Assembly: GCA_039545355.1 (NCBI GenBank)
Contig: BCJJ01000027.1
Location: 1-64,000 of the forward strand
Length of the DNA: 64,000 nucleotides
DNA from: Trichosporon coremiiforme
Lineage: Eukaryota; Basidiomycota; Tremellomycetes; Trichosporonales; Trichosporonaceae
Direction of reading: 5' to 3'
The notes under the pieces were generated by a model. The model was not told where the DNA came from, ran no database searches, and saw only the letters and a program-made list of their open reading frames with translations. Shown here one piece after another: positions 34,844 to 47,000 of this stretch. Made by a program: the position numbers and the translations under genes. Every line of letters begins with the position of its first letter. Position 1 is the stretch's first letter.

Positions 34844-37800
34844 CTACGACGTGCCCTCTCCTCCTGCTCCGGCACCGCCCTCGCCTCCAGGTGCTCCACC
34901 CGCACCTCCTCCGCTCGCCCTTCGTCCCGTCCCTCGTCCGCGAGCCGTGCCGCCACCGCGCGCGCGCTTCGCCGCCCTCGTGGTCGTGCCCGTTGCGGCG
35001 GCGCCGGTCTGGAGGCGAGTGAGAATGTCGCTGCCACCCTCCTCTTCCGGCGCGGGACGCTTCGCGTTCGTCGCGCCAGTGGCGCCGGCGGTCGGTGATG
35101 CGGCCGGCGAATCGTTCGTCGCGAGGGTCGCGTTCACGGCTGATGTTAGTTAATGAACGGACCATTGTAACTGCAGAGAATGAAAACTTACCATTCAAAA
35201 CCGACGTGGTGCGTCCTGTAGCTGCGCCTCGTCCGCGGATAGCGGTGCCGCGCGCACGACCGCGGACGCTAGTTCCCCGTGCCGGGGCTGACGTCGTCGC
35301 GGGCGTCGTCTCCTCGGCCTTCGCAGGAGTTGCAGCAGCCGGGGCGGGCGGGGCGGCAGCCGAAGTAGCGGGTGTAGCAGCAGTAGTGGCGGGGGTGGCG
35401 GGAGTGGCAGCGGCACCAGCAGCAGCCGCAGGCTTTGCGGCTGGCTTAGCCCCCGGCTTGAACGCTGTCGCAGTAGCGGAGAGGGCAGGGGTCGCTGTCG
35501 GCGTGGTGGACGAGCCTGTCGGCGTCGCAGCGCCCTCACTTCCAAGCGCCTTCACCTTCGCCTCGAGAGTAGCCTTGGTGCGCTCGAGCGTCTTACGCGA
35601 GATGTCGGCGTTGCGCAGCTGCCGGCTCAGGTCCTTGACCTTCGCCTCCAGTTCGGTGACCTTGGCGGTCACCTCGGCATCGCCTCCACCTGATCCACCA
35701 GCCTCGGCCGCAGCCAATTTCTTCGTCTCCTCGAGCTCCTTCGCGAACTGGTCCTTCAGCTCAGCCTCCTTGGCGGCGACAGCCTTCTGCACCGCGTCCG
35801 GGTCCGGTCCAGCCTCGCTCTTCACCTTCGCAATGGCCGCATCGTGCTCCGTCTTCAGTTCAGACTCGCACTTCTCGACAGCCGCCTTGACAGCTGCGTC
35901 GATCATCGCTTGGTCAGGAGCACTGCCGCCGCCTCCCGCAGAGGCTGCAGCCTGCGCCTCCTCCAGCTTCTTCTTCGCGTCCTCAAGCTCCGCCTGGAGC
36001 TCGTTCACGCGAGCGTCAGCCTCGCCCTTGCCTTTCTTCAGTCCGACGTTGGCACGGTTCACGCGCAGCACGTCGCGCTCGTACTTCGCATCAGACTCTG
36101 CAAGCTTCTTCTCTGCCTCGGCGAGCTTGGTGGCGATCTCCGAGTTGTCGGTAGAACCCTCCGCAGGCTGGACAGCCTTGGCGGCCTCAAGATCCTTCTC
36201 CGCCTGCGACAGCTTTTGTTGCAGCTCATCGCGCTCCTTTTGCAAAGAAGCCTGAATGTCAGTTTTGTCACAGTAGCGCAAACCCACGAGAGCGTCCGTG
36301 TCCACGGTGGCGGTGGACGCCTCAGCACCCTGGCTCGCCTTCGCGGCTTCGAGCTCGCCCTGCAGCCGCGTGATCGTACCGTCCTTGAGGGCGCTGGCCT
36401 GCTCCGCAGCAGTGATCTTGCCCTCAAGCTCGGTGATCTTGCTCTTGGCGGTCTCCAGCTCAGTCTTGAAGGACTCGACCTCCTTCTCCTTCTCCTGAAC
36501 AGCTGTCGAGCTGTTGCTAGACGCCTCTGTAAGCTGAGTCTGGAGGTCGCGGGAGCGTCGCTGCCAGTTAAGCCCGATACGCTTCGCGTCAGCGAGCTGC
36601 GACTGGAGTGTCTCAATCTCGGTCGCCTTGGCAGAGACCTGGGCCGCGGCGGCCTCCTTCTCTGACCGGATCGAAGCGGTCTCGGACGCGATGCGAGCGT
36701 CGGCCTCGGACGCCTTCTGCTCCGCGACGCGAGTTGCCTCACGAGCCTGGTCAACCTGGGATCGCAGAGTGCCAGCCTCGCGCTGGAGCTCCTCGATACG
36801 CTTCTCCAGCATGGTCCGATGCTCGTTCTTCGTCTTCTCGTTCTCGGTGCTGACGTTGTTGAGGTTGTCGATGAGGTGCTGCAGGCGCACACGCTCCTGC
36901 TGCACAGTCGAGAAGTCGCTCTGAAGACGCGACTGGATACTCTCCCACTGCTCCTTCTCGGCGCGAAGAAGCGCAGCCTCGTCCCGGAGACGAGTCTCCT
37001 GCGCCTGGTGATGGGCCACCTGCTCGAGGGCATTGCGGCGCTCCAGCTGAGTCTGCGAGATCTGGCCCTGAAGCTGGCGGACCTGCGCTTCCAGTGTCGT
37101 GTTGGCCTGCTGCTGCAGCTGGTGAGTCTCACTAAGAATCCGCTGCTGCTCCTCGAGCATCTGCGCCTTGGCCTCCGCCTTCACCTTCTCCACCTCGGCA
37201 ACACCAGCAGCCTCGGCCTTCTGGCGCGCCTGCTCCTTCGCCTCGGCGATCTCCTGGTCGGCCTTGCTGCGCACAATGTCGAGCTCAGCCTGCAGGTTGC
37301 TGAGAGCCACCTCGTTGTCGGTGTCGCCCGCCAACGGGTTCTTCGTCGCTGTTGCGCCGTTCGACCACCGCAGTCCTTCGCCGCGAGAGAGCAGCTTCGA
37401 GAAGAAGTCGCGTTCGCGGGCGAGTTCGTTAATCTTCTTCTCCGAGTCGAGGAGCTTGCTGTGCAGCTTCTCGATCGTCTCGGCCGCCTCGTCGAGGGAA
37501 GCGGCGGTGTCGATGTCGCTGGCGTCTGCGGTAGCACGGCGGACATCGCGAGCCTCGAGTTTCGCGACAAGTCCACGAGTGAGTTTGAGCAGCTTCTGGT
37601 TCTGCTGCTGAAGCGCCCGCAGCGACTTGAACTCGGTCAGCTTGTCGGTGATGAGATCGCCCTCGCTGACCTTGGCGTTGTCGTCGAGACCGACGTGCGC
37701 GAGGTTAGGGTCGTCTCGGATCGCAATCTCGCGCAGCAGACCCTGGACTTGTCGGCTGAGGTCCTCGGTCTGGGAACGAAGAGCAAGAAGTTCTTCCTCG

Positions 37801-39359
37801 TCGTGTGCTTTGTTCGCCTCGAGCGCCTTTGCCCGGCTCTCGTAAGCATCTCGCGAGGCATGAGCACAGGCGAGCTCTGCTGCGAGAGCATTGGTGCGCT
37901 CGATCGCGGCGTCGTGCTCGGCAGCCTGCTCCTCCAACAGCGGTTTCTGATGTCAGCCAATGCTCCCACTGTGCTCTATACCTTCTCCGCAAGGTCCTGG
38001 CTGATCTCCGTCAGGAGGTCTGTTAACCGAACATTCTCTGCCTCCACCTCGCGCAGCTTCGTCTCCATGATCGTGTAGTCGGTGAAGAATTGCGTGTAGG
38101 ACTTGCCGCTCTCCCGTTGCCTGGCAGCAAGAGTGGCTGCGGGACTGATGTCGTGTCGTCCATCGCCACCAGCGACCGCAAGGCGCTCGACGGTGATCTT
38201 GAAGTCGTCTGCGCGCTTCTCAGCAACCTGGCGAGCCTCCTCGGCACGCTGGAGCTTCTCCTGCCAGGCAGCCTCCTTTTGGCTGAAAGCAGTAGCCTGG
38301 TGCTCGAGCTCGGCTTCCCGGTCGGCGATGGCGGCATCGCGGTCCTCGCTTCGCTTGACCAGGATGCGATTCTCTTCCTCCAGACGTTCGAGTTCGAGGC
38401 GGAATGACGTATGTTGGGAAGCGGCGCTCGTCTTCAGATTGGCGATAGTCGTCTGCGCCTCGCCCAGACGCCTTGTGTGCTCGGCAAATGACCGCTGCAG
38501 CGATTCCAGGCGCGACTGGTGCGTGGACACGTTGTCTTGCAGCGTCTGGTTCTCGTTCTGCAGATCGGAGAGCTCACTTTGCTGCATGTTAGCTTGGTAG
38601 GCACTCGGTAGCTCACAGTCTGCGCCCTGTACATGTTGAACCTCGACTCGATTTCCGTAGAAGCCTTGTTAAGATTGAGAATCTCGTTGCGTGCATTCGT
38701 CAGAGACTGGAGTGCCCGTTGCTCGTTGAACTGAGGTCAGCGATGCCATCGCAATCCGTCTCACCTTGGCACTGTCGGCGCTCATCTTGAGCTCTGAAAC
38801 CTCGACATCGAGCTGGGCAATCTTCTGAGACGCCTCAGATTTCTGTGTCCTAAGCGTGTACAGCTCATCTGCAAGTTAGCGAAAGGAAGTAACAGTAACT
38901 CACGGTTCGACCGCTGGGAACGCTCCTGCAACCGCTGAATCTCCTCTAAGAGCTCACGCTTCTCACGCTCCGAGGCCTGTATGGTTAGCTAATCGGAGGT
39001 CTCAGCAGCTTACATCGATGCGGCTCTGGATGACGCTCATCTCAGACGAGCTCTGCAGGTGTGCACTCTGGAGCGATGCGAACTGTGATCGGAGCTGGTT
39101 TGAAGTAGACACTGCACGCTGTCAGCGGGACATCCATGTCATCAGACCTACCGGCGCCATCGCGCTCCGTCTCGAGCGTCTTGTTATCTGCTGAGAGCTT
39201 TTCGATGCGTTCCTCGCTGGCCCTCAGGGCAGCCTGGAGATCGGCGAGCGCATGTTCGCGTTCGACGTCGGCGAGGATGTCGCCAGGCAGCTGGGCGGCC
39301 GACGTCGGGGTCACCGCAGCAGCCGGCGCCACAGCGTCGGTGGGGGCTCCCTCAGCCAT
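34844..39359 (-). CDS. MLP1: Nuclear basket nucleoporin, TPR/Mlp family
   Basis: Filament protein of the nuclear pore basket, with roles in mRNA quality control and spindle checkpoint anchoring in other species. Nine exons are supported: 39152-39359, 39014-39111, 38904-38976, 38765-38868, 38617-38730, 37982-38581, 36288-37946, 35192-36251 and 34844-35139, with introns of 34-52 nt. The product is about 1403 aa, shorter than yeast Mlp1/Mlp2. Nearly all of it is heptad coiled coil. The TPR hallmark lies near residues 465-520 (DLSRQVQGLLREI, then LRALQQQNQKLLKLTRGL). The tail is disordered: Ala/Pro/Thr repeats, Arg-Gly motifs (RGTSVRGRARGTAIRGRG) and a basic segment with KRAR. The intron at 36252-36287 is a multiple of three and stop-free. 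The start is the ATG at 39359; an in-frame ATG at 39425 is possible. Confidence 0.9.
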
Positions 39360-39666
39360 CGTGATGGTCTTCTGATGTTTGGGAAGACGGCCGAAGTTGC
39401 TGGCTGGGCGGATTGGGTGTTGCACTCAGGTGTTGGACATTGAACAGAGACAGTCGCGAGGTTGCTCTCTCCGTCATTGATCCTCACATTACGTAAGGTA
39501 CACGTGGGTCATTCTGGCTCACAGAGTGCGGCACCTGCTCAGGGTGGAGGCAATTTCCCCACGGACGCACATTCCTTTAGCCGGGGCGCGGCATCCATCT
39601 TCCAGGCCGCTGGATACACGCGTCCAAAGTCGGTTCAAGCGACAACACACGACCCAAACGACAGAC
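39360..39666. promoter_or_regulatory. Bidirectional promoter of TPR/Mlp and NMT1
   Basis: Only 307 bp separate the divergent start codons, so the two essential-type genes must share promoter sequence. The middle contains CTCACATTACGTAAGG, where TTACGTAA is a perfect palindrome (39488-39495) of the kind bound by bZIP factors. Use of that site is inference. Confidence 0.5.
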
Positions 39667-41565
39667 ATGGAGGCCGACAAAGCGCGCCCCTCGACGCAAA
39701 ACAGCGGCGACGCCGAGAAGGAGCTCTCGTCCAAGCTGCAAGACCTCTCGACGCACGACGACGGCGAGTCGGACGACAGCGGTGATGAGGAGGTGAACAA
39801 CGCTGGCCCCGCGGACTCAGGCGCCGCCAAGAAGAAGAAGAAGAACAAGAAGAAGAAAAAGGGAAAGGGAAAGAGCACTGAGCTGAGGTAAGCTTATCCT
39901 GGGCTGCTAGAGCTGACATCAGCGGCGACGCCAACCCTCAGCAGGACATGATCAACCTGATCCGGAACAACATGCCGGTCGAGCAGAAGGCGAATGTCTC
40001 TGATGGTGAGGTTAAACTTACGGTCTTCAGCTAACATTCAGAGCAGATCAAGCAGGCGTTAAAGGCCACCGACTTCCTGAAGCTCCTCGAGAGCCAGCTG
40101 GGCATGGAGGGTCAGGCCAAGGCGGTCGCCGACCACAAGGTGAGCTAGGAGGGTTGTAGCGTAGCTGACAGGCAGTTCTGGAAGACGCAACCTGTACTTC
40201 AGAACGAGGGAGACGAGGTCAAGGAGGGACCGATCGAGCACAAGACGGTCGACGAGGTCAAGAAGGAGCCGGGAGCGCTGCCGGCCGGCTTCGAGTGGAG
40301 CATCATCGACGTCAAGAATGACGCTCAGGTAAGCTGCGCTGAGCTGTGGTTAGCTGACACCAGATCACGGAGGTGCACGAGCTCCTGACGGACCACTACG
40401 TTGAGGATGACGTTGCCATGTTCCGTTTCCGCTATTCGAAGGAGTTCCTGCTCTGGTGAGCTGATCCTTTAAGACGTACCAGCTGACGCCAGGGCCCTGA
40501 CACCGCCCGGATACTACAAGGAGTGGCACATCGGTGTGCGCGTGCAGAAGACGGGCAAGTTGATCGCCTTCATCTCTGGTATCCCGGTTGAGCTGCGTGC
40601 ACGCGACAAGTGAGTCGTCACCCTTAGACCGCATGATCTGCCTCGACTTCGCTGACCTCAGCACGTTCATGAACGCCGAGATCAACTTCCTGTGCGTGCA
40701 CAAGAAGCTGCGATCGAAGCGCCTCGCCCCCGTCCTGATCAAGGAAGTGACGCGCCAGGTGAACCTGACGGACAATTGGCAGGCGATCTACACTGCGGGC
40801 GTGCGCATCCCGACCCCATTCAGCACGTGCCGCTACTACCACCGCAACCTGAACCCCCCGAAGCTCGTCGACATTGGCTTCTCGCCGATCCCGCGCGGCT
40901 CCAGTGTCGCGCGCATGGTCAAGCAGTGCGCCGTGCCCACGACGCCGAGCACGCCCGGCTGGCGCGCCATGACCAAGGCCGACGTGCCCCAGGTCGCCGC
41001 CCTGCTCAGGCGGTACCTTGCCCGCTTTCAGATCTACCAGACGTTCTCGCACGACAGCGAGGTCGAGCACTGGTTCCTGTCCGGCATGGGCCGTGACGTC
41101 GACGGAAAGCGTGTCGAGCAGGTCGTGTGGACGTACGTCGTCGAGGACCCCGAATCGCACGAGATCACGGACATGATGTCCTTCTACTCTCTCCCGTCCA
41201 CAATTATGCAGCACCCGAAGCACGACGTGCTCAACGCGGCGTACATGTACTACTACGCGACGGACTGCGTCCTGTCCAGCGAGGGTTCTTCGGACGCCGA
41301 CAGCTCCAAGACGACGGCCAAACTGTCCGCGCGCCTGAATGCGCTCGTCGCCGACCTCCTCGTCATGGCCAAGAGCGAGGGCTTCGACGTCGTCAACACC
41401 CTCACTCTCATGGACAACAACCTCTTCCTCCAGGACCAGCGCTTCGGAGGCGGAGACGGATACCTCAACTACTACCTGTACAACTACACGACGGCGCCAA
41501 TTGACGGCGGCGCGAGCGGCACGCAGAGCAGGCAGACTTCGGGCATCGGAGTCGTCATGCTCTAA
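39667..41565 (+). CDS. NMT1: Glycylpeptide N-tetradecanoyltransferase (N-myristoyltransferase)
   Basis: Transfers myristate from myristoyl-CoA to the N-terminal Gly of proteins such as ARF GTPases; an essential cytosolic and ribosome-associated enzyme. Seven exons: 39667-39887, 39923-40005, 40042-40139, 40176-40328, 40364-40455, 40493-40609 and 40662-41565, giving 555 aa. The N-terminus has a poly-lysine ribosome-targeting stretch. Core motifs are [76 protein letters not shown] and [12 protein letters not shown]. It ends GIGVVML, matching the family in which the C-terminal Leu carboxylate is the catalytic base. Divergent from the TPR gene and convergent with ATG22. Confidence 0.97.
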
Positions 41566-41745
41566 GCGGAACGCAGGCATCTCAGTGGCAGCAGGATATG
41601 CATAGATGGCGTAGCATCGGTGCAGTCTGGGAGAAGTCGGGTTGATCGAGTGGTGTCGGTCACTTGGCATTCGGTAAAAATCGGCTGGCCCACAACTCAC
41701 TCAGTGAGTACTAACATCTAGAGATACAACTCGGTCCTACGTGGA

Positions 41746-43540
41746 TCATGCGACCATAGCCTCGTTCGGCTCTAGCGGTCTATAACCCTCCAACCCCGGT
41801 CCTGTTCTTCTCCTTCTCTTGCGAGCCGCGAAGTCGATCGCATCTCTATGACCCCTGTCAACATCGACCCCAAGCCCAATGACCAGAGTGGCAGCGAGAC
41901 AGATAGGAGTGAGGAACACAAACGGCGCCCAGTCGTTTCCCGTCCGTTCGATGATCGCAGCACACACGTTCGGCCCAATGAGGCTGCTCGCGCGATTCGT
42001 CAGTCCAAAGAGGCCGAACCACATCCCCTCGCCCCCGGGCGGCGTGAGGTCGGCCATGACAGCTTGAGAGTACGCATAGTACGGCGCCTGTCCCAGCCCA
42101 AAGACGATGTTGTACGCCCAGAACTCCCAGTTGCTCCTGAACCCCGCGGTGCTCCCACTTCTCAGGCCGAGGAGGCCCCAAGCGGGGATTAAAATGGATA
42201 TGAGGTTCGTGATGAGAAGCATCCGCTTGGACGGCAGCTGGTGGCGCTTCTGGAGATAGAGGAAGACGTAGCACGAGAGAATGGAGAAGAAGGCTTGTGA
42301 GAGGTTCAGGAGCGTGATGGAGAGGAAGGAGAAGTGCGTCTGGCGCGCTTGGAGCACGCGGATCAGCGCGCCGGTCGTGTTGATGCCGTCGGCGAGGAGG
42401 AAGAAGCCAGCGAGATAGATGAAGGTGTAGGGTAGCGCTTTCCTTTGTGAGACCGCCGCGGCGATCTGCTTCCAGCCGATGGTCAGCCAACTGGCGCCCT
42501 TGGGCAATGGTGGACCAGGTCTCGGTTTCTGGAGGACGAACCACGGCAAGGCAAAGAGGAACCAGTACACCACCGTCCGAGCCAAGACATAGACTTCGAT
42601 TCGTGGCAGATGCTTCGTCGACGAGGGAAAGAGGAGTGTGAGTGAGAGAAGGAGCACGAAGAGATAGCCCCAGTTGCTGTGCGCCGTCGAATGACTCGAG
42701 AGCCTCGCTCTCTCGAACGCTTCCACTTCCACCGCCTCCTTCTGCGCCTGAACTCCGTCGCCTCCACACCCCTCCACGACCTCTACCTTCTTCCGCGCAA
42801 GCTTCGTGGCGAGGGTGTTGCGGGCTAGGCGGGGGAAGACGCTCGCGTAGAACACCAACGTGACACCATAGGTCACCATGCCGCCGATGTAGAGTCCCAT
42901 CGCCGCGCGCCAGCCTCCCTCGCCGATGAAAAGAAAGCCGAGCTGCGCACACCAGCAGAGTACCGTCGCACCGAATAGAATGGCGGACGAAGCGTTGCCG
43001 TAGTCCGCTGCAGAGCCCAGGGTCGTGAAGAGCACCGTCATGAGGAAGAAGCTTGCTCCGTCGGCGAGGAGCACGACGGAGGCTACGCGCCGATCGCGGC
43101 CAAGGAACGACAAGACGCATGAGTCGGTGGACGAGGTGAAGGTGCATGGTCGGCGAGTGACGGGATTGACGGCGGAGAGCGTCGCAAGGGACTGGAACAG
43201 GACCGGCGCATAGCCGTTCGGCCCTACGCCATTATCGCCTGTTCTCAGCTTTCATTTAGAGGCGTGCAGCAGCTGAAAGGTGAGGTTGGTGAGAGAGGAA
43301 GGCACAGGAGAGTTATGGGAAGGGTGGCAAGGAAGACGCACCATTGTAGTACAGGTAATACGCCCACTCCTCTGCTCGGGTCACCGTTGGGCCCTCAGGC
43401 GGGGATTTGTCCTCGAGCTCATCGTCGTCTTCCTCATGCACTGGGTGTAATGGTGAGGTGCCGTACTCAGGTGCAGGGGAGACGAGCTGCGTCGTCTCAG
43501 TCGGAAAAGGTGGTCGCGGGCGCCCTGCAGTCGCCACCAT
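41746..43540 (-). CDS. ATG22: Atg22-type vacuolar amino acid exporter (MFS)
   Basis: Major-facilitator-like permease that returns amino acids, chiefly leucine in yeast, from the vacuole to the cytosol after autophagic breakdown. Exon 1 is 43342-43540 and exon 2 is 41746-43238; the 103-nt intron gives 563 aa. The junction rebuilds the family N-terminal signature (EEWAYYLYYN then GDNGVGPNGYAPVLFQSL). About eleven to twelve hydrophobic helices follow, with a charged cytosolic loop after the fourth (KKVEVVEGCGGDG region) and a late conserved helix pair (GLFGLTNRASSLIGPNVCAA). The start at 43540 has a CCACCATG-like neighbourhood only on the opposite strand, so the ATG 36 nt upstream (43576) is an alternative. 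Convergent with NMT1, 180 bp apart. Confidence 0.88.
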
Positions 43541-44047
43541 GTGGGTTGCCGATGCGCCCTCGTGCGGTCCCGGCACTCAAGAAAGTCAAGGGCCACTCTG
43601 GACTCTTCAGTGGCCACGGTAGGGTATGCGGTCGTGCGGATGGCCGGAGTGAGCGACTGAGCGTTGCGAGAAGTGACGTCGCAAAGCTAGTCTGCGATAA
43701 TGTGTGTCTGACCACATGCCTGACAGGCACCCTTGGCATCTTCGGCGATCAACCGGCTCACTCATACCATCCTCGTTTTCGGTGTTGGCTCGATGGAATA
43801 CAATGCATGAACGTGGCCGAAGCCTCATGTCTACTAGCTACAACAGCTTGAACTCTAGGGTAGGTTGGTGGTGTCATTATCAGAGTTGGGAGAATGAGTT
43901 GAATGGCGGTCGGTGATAATGCAAAATAATGTAATGTGTCTTCTAATATGGCACAACGGCACACAAGCCACTCGTTTGAGGCTCGGCAGCGAGTAGCGAC
44001 AAGAGCAGGCCGAGCAAGAGGATCGATAGAGCAGTGCGAACCACAAA
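43541..44047. other. Intergenic region between ATG22 and the histidine kinase
   Basis: About 500 bp holding the ATG22 promoter and the 3' flank of the histidine kinase (both genes on the minus strand). No gene or repeat seen. Confidence 0.6.
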
Positions 44048-47000
44048 CTACACGGTTCCGTTTGCTGAGGCGTTGGCTTTGGCTTTGACGGGCGGCGTCG
44101 GCTTCGGCGTAGCAGAGGGGGAGGATGGGTCGGCGTCATTAGCCGCAGGAGGCTTCGGCGTCGTCTGGTCGCTGTGAGAGGTCTTCGGCGAGAGCGCAGA
44201 TGAGGCCGCAGTACTGTTAGCCAGCGGCTTGGGCGTGGCCGAGTCACCGTGAGAGACCTTTGGCGACAGCGCAGGCGAAGTCTTGGGGGAGATAGAAGGA
44301 TAAATCTTCGGCGATGTTGGGTTATCGGTTGGCAGCCCGTTCCGGTGGTTGTGCACCTTGATGAGAATCTCGCCCAGGCGCGGAATGTCGACCGGCTTAT
44401 CGAGCACCGCGAAGAAGCCGACCTCGGCGCAGCGGTCGCGCGTCGCCTTGTCCACGTTCGCGGACAGCGATACGCAGCACGGCTCGCCGGCCAGGGGGCT
44501 CGCCTTGATGCGCTCCAGGGCACCAAAACCGTCCAAAACGGGCATCTGCAGGTCGAGCAGGATCAGGTCGTAGCGCCGCTTCTCGGCGAGCTCAGTCGCC
44601 TGCAGTCCGTCGGTAGCGGAATCGACGTCCTTGTAGCCGTACAGCTCGAGAATACGGCGGCACACTTGGATGTTGACGGGCGCGTCGTCTACAACCAGCA
44701 CTATAAGAGGTTTGTCCTTGCCGAGGTGCTTGTTGATCGGCCGCTTCGCCTTCGGCGCCGGTAAGTTTCTGTCCTTCGGCACGTCCTCCGGGATGATGGC
44801 GTCGTGCACCGACTTGAACTTCAGAGGTCGGGCGAGGATCGACTCCCTCGACAAATGGAGTCGGTCCATTTCCGCAGCAATCTCGGTGATCCTAGTCACG
44901 AATAAGAATTTGGCTCGCGGCTGCAACTCGCGCATGCGTGTCAATGTGTCGAGGTCGACTGCCGACGCGTCGATCAGGATGAATGCGTACTCGATCCCCG
45001 AGTTCAGGCCGTTAACCCGGCCGGGATCAAGGACTAGCTTGGCGTCATCGACGAAGCGTGTCGGGATACAGTTGAACTCCTTCGTATCCTCCTCCAGCAG
45101 GCGGCCCCAGACCATGTCTCGGCTGCAGAGGACGAAGATCCTCTTCGGCTGCGGGAAGCGGCGGATGGGGGTCGGCTTCCAGTTCGGGTCGCGCGTGCCA
45201 ACGAAGGAGAAGGTAAACTTGGATCCCTTGCCGAACTCGGACTCGACGGTGCAATCGCCACCGAGGAGGCTGGCGAGGTCTCTCGAGATGACGAGACCCA
45301 AACCGCTTCCACCGTAGGACCTCGTGATGGACTCGTCGACTTGAGAAAAGGACTTGAAGAGCTTGTTCAGCTTGGAGGCGGGGATGCCGACACCGGTGTC
45401 CTCGACAGCGAGAATGACCTTGATCTGCCCGTCGCCGAGGTCCTCCCACATGCGCTCTACGGTTACGCGGGCTGTACGTTTGCCGCGCTCGCCCGGCGGC
45501 GTAAACTTGACGGCGTTCGAGAGCAGATTAAGGATGACCTGCTTGACACGGAAAGGATCGCCAAGAAGACCGGGCGCGTCGTTCCTAAAGATGGAGAGCA
45601 TTGTAAGCTCCACATTCTTCGACTGGGCCACTGGCGCCACCGTGTCAAGCGCCGACTCAACGACATCGCGCACGCTAAAGGGAATGTGCTCGAGTAAGAC
45701 CGAGTTGGACTCGAGTTTGGAGTGGTCGAGGATGTTCGAGATCAGCGCCAGGAGGTCATTGCCGCTCGTGAGAATCGTGCCGAGGTGCTCGCGCTGGACG
45801 GGGGTAAGGCCGGCGCTGTTCTCCAAGACTGCGGCGAGGCCCATGATCGCAGCAAGCGGCGAGCGGAGCTCATGGCTGCACTGAGACAAGAACAGCGTTT
45901 TGGCCTGCAGGGCTGCAGTCAGCTCCCTTGTGCGCATCGTGACCTCCGTCTTCAGCCGGCTGGTGAAGACGTGGTGCATGTGTATGATGTACGCGAAGGT
46001 GGCGAGAGTCGAGATCACCTCGCGCGCGGACTCCGACTGTAATGCCGTGGCAGCATTCGACATGGACATGAGCAGAATGACGCCGGACTGGATGCCTTGG
46101 TTGATAACGGGCAGGCACATGAGCATTCGGGGTTGGCGCTCTTCGAAGAAGGAGTCGTTGCGGAGGCGGAACGCCTTGGCGGGCTGCGTGATCGGAATGC
46201 CGGTACGGGACACGTGCAGCATGATTGATGTCGGGCACACGGTCTGGGCAGAGACTTCGGCGACGTCGAGATCATAGGGAAGGATGCGCTGGAAGGGGCC
46301 AGCCGCCTTCAGGCGCAGCACTGATCGGTCTCCCTCGTCCGTAAGACCAATCGCAGCGTAGTCGCAGCGCATGAACTGGCATAGAATCTTGAGCAGGGTG
46401 CAGAGCAGAACGAGGCTGTCCTTCTCTTGAGCGAGGGCAAGCGAAGAGCGCATCAGGGCAAGCGTGTCCAGCTGGTCTCTCTCCGATAAGGTCTGGGTGT
46501 CCTGGGACGAGGAGAGCGTCTCGCCACCTCCGTTGGGCGCCTGAGAAGACGTCGTCATCGTCTCTCCTGTAACCGACAAGGTTGACATGGACGGTCGGCG
46601 AGCAACAGGGGCGTGGTCCGGCATGAAGAACTCGGTGGGTCCTCGAGGCGTCACCGTTGTCGTAGGACAAAGCATCGGGTAGCGTTGTCGCAGGACCTCG
46701 CACGCGCCGGCCGCTCCGCTCATGCGGTAGCCAGCGAACGCCGATCGCACGAAACCGGTGGCTAGTTTCAAAGAGCCAGTCCGCTCGATTAAGACATCCG
46801 CGACGATATAGTTCAGCAGACCCGAGAGCAAGTACTGCTCCTCGCTGTCGAACTCAGCGGCAAGCTCTTCCACGCGAGCGAGCGAGTCGAACGGCTCCTC
46901 ATACAGGGATCGGATGGCGTCGACGAACAACAGACGGTATCTAGTGTCCGGCGAGTAAGACGCAAACTTAGCGAGATGTTCCCTGTGTTCCTCGACAATC

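Noticed and set aside
36059..37132. 357-codon frame on the - strand within the TPR gene
   Set aside because: It is an Arg/Ser-rich +1 shadow of the coiled-coil frame and has no independent support.
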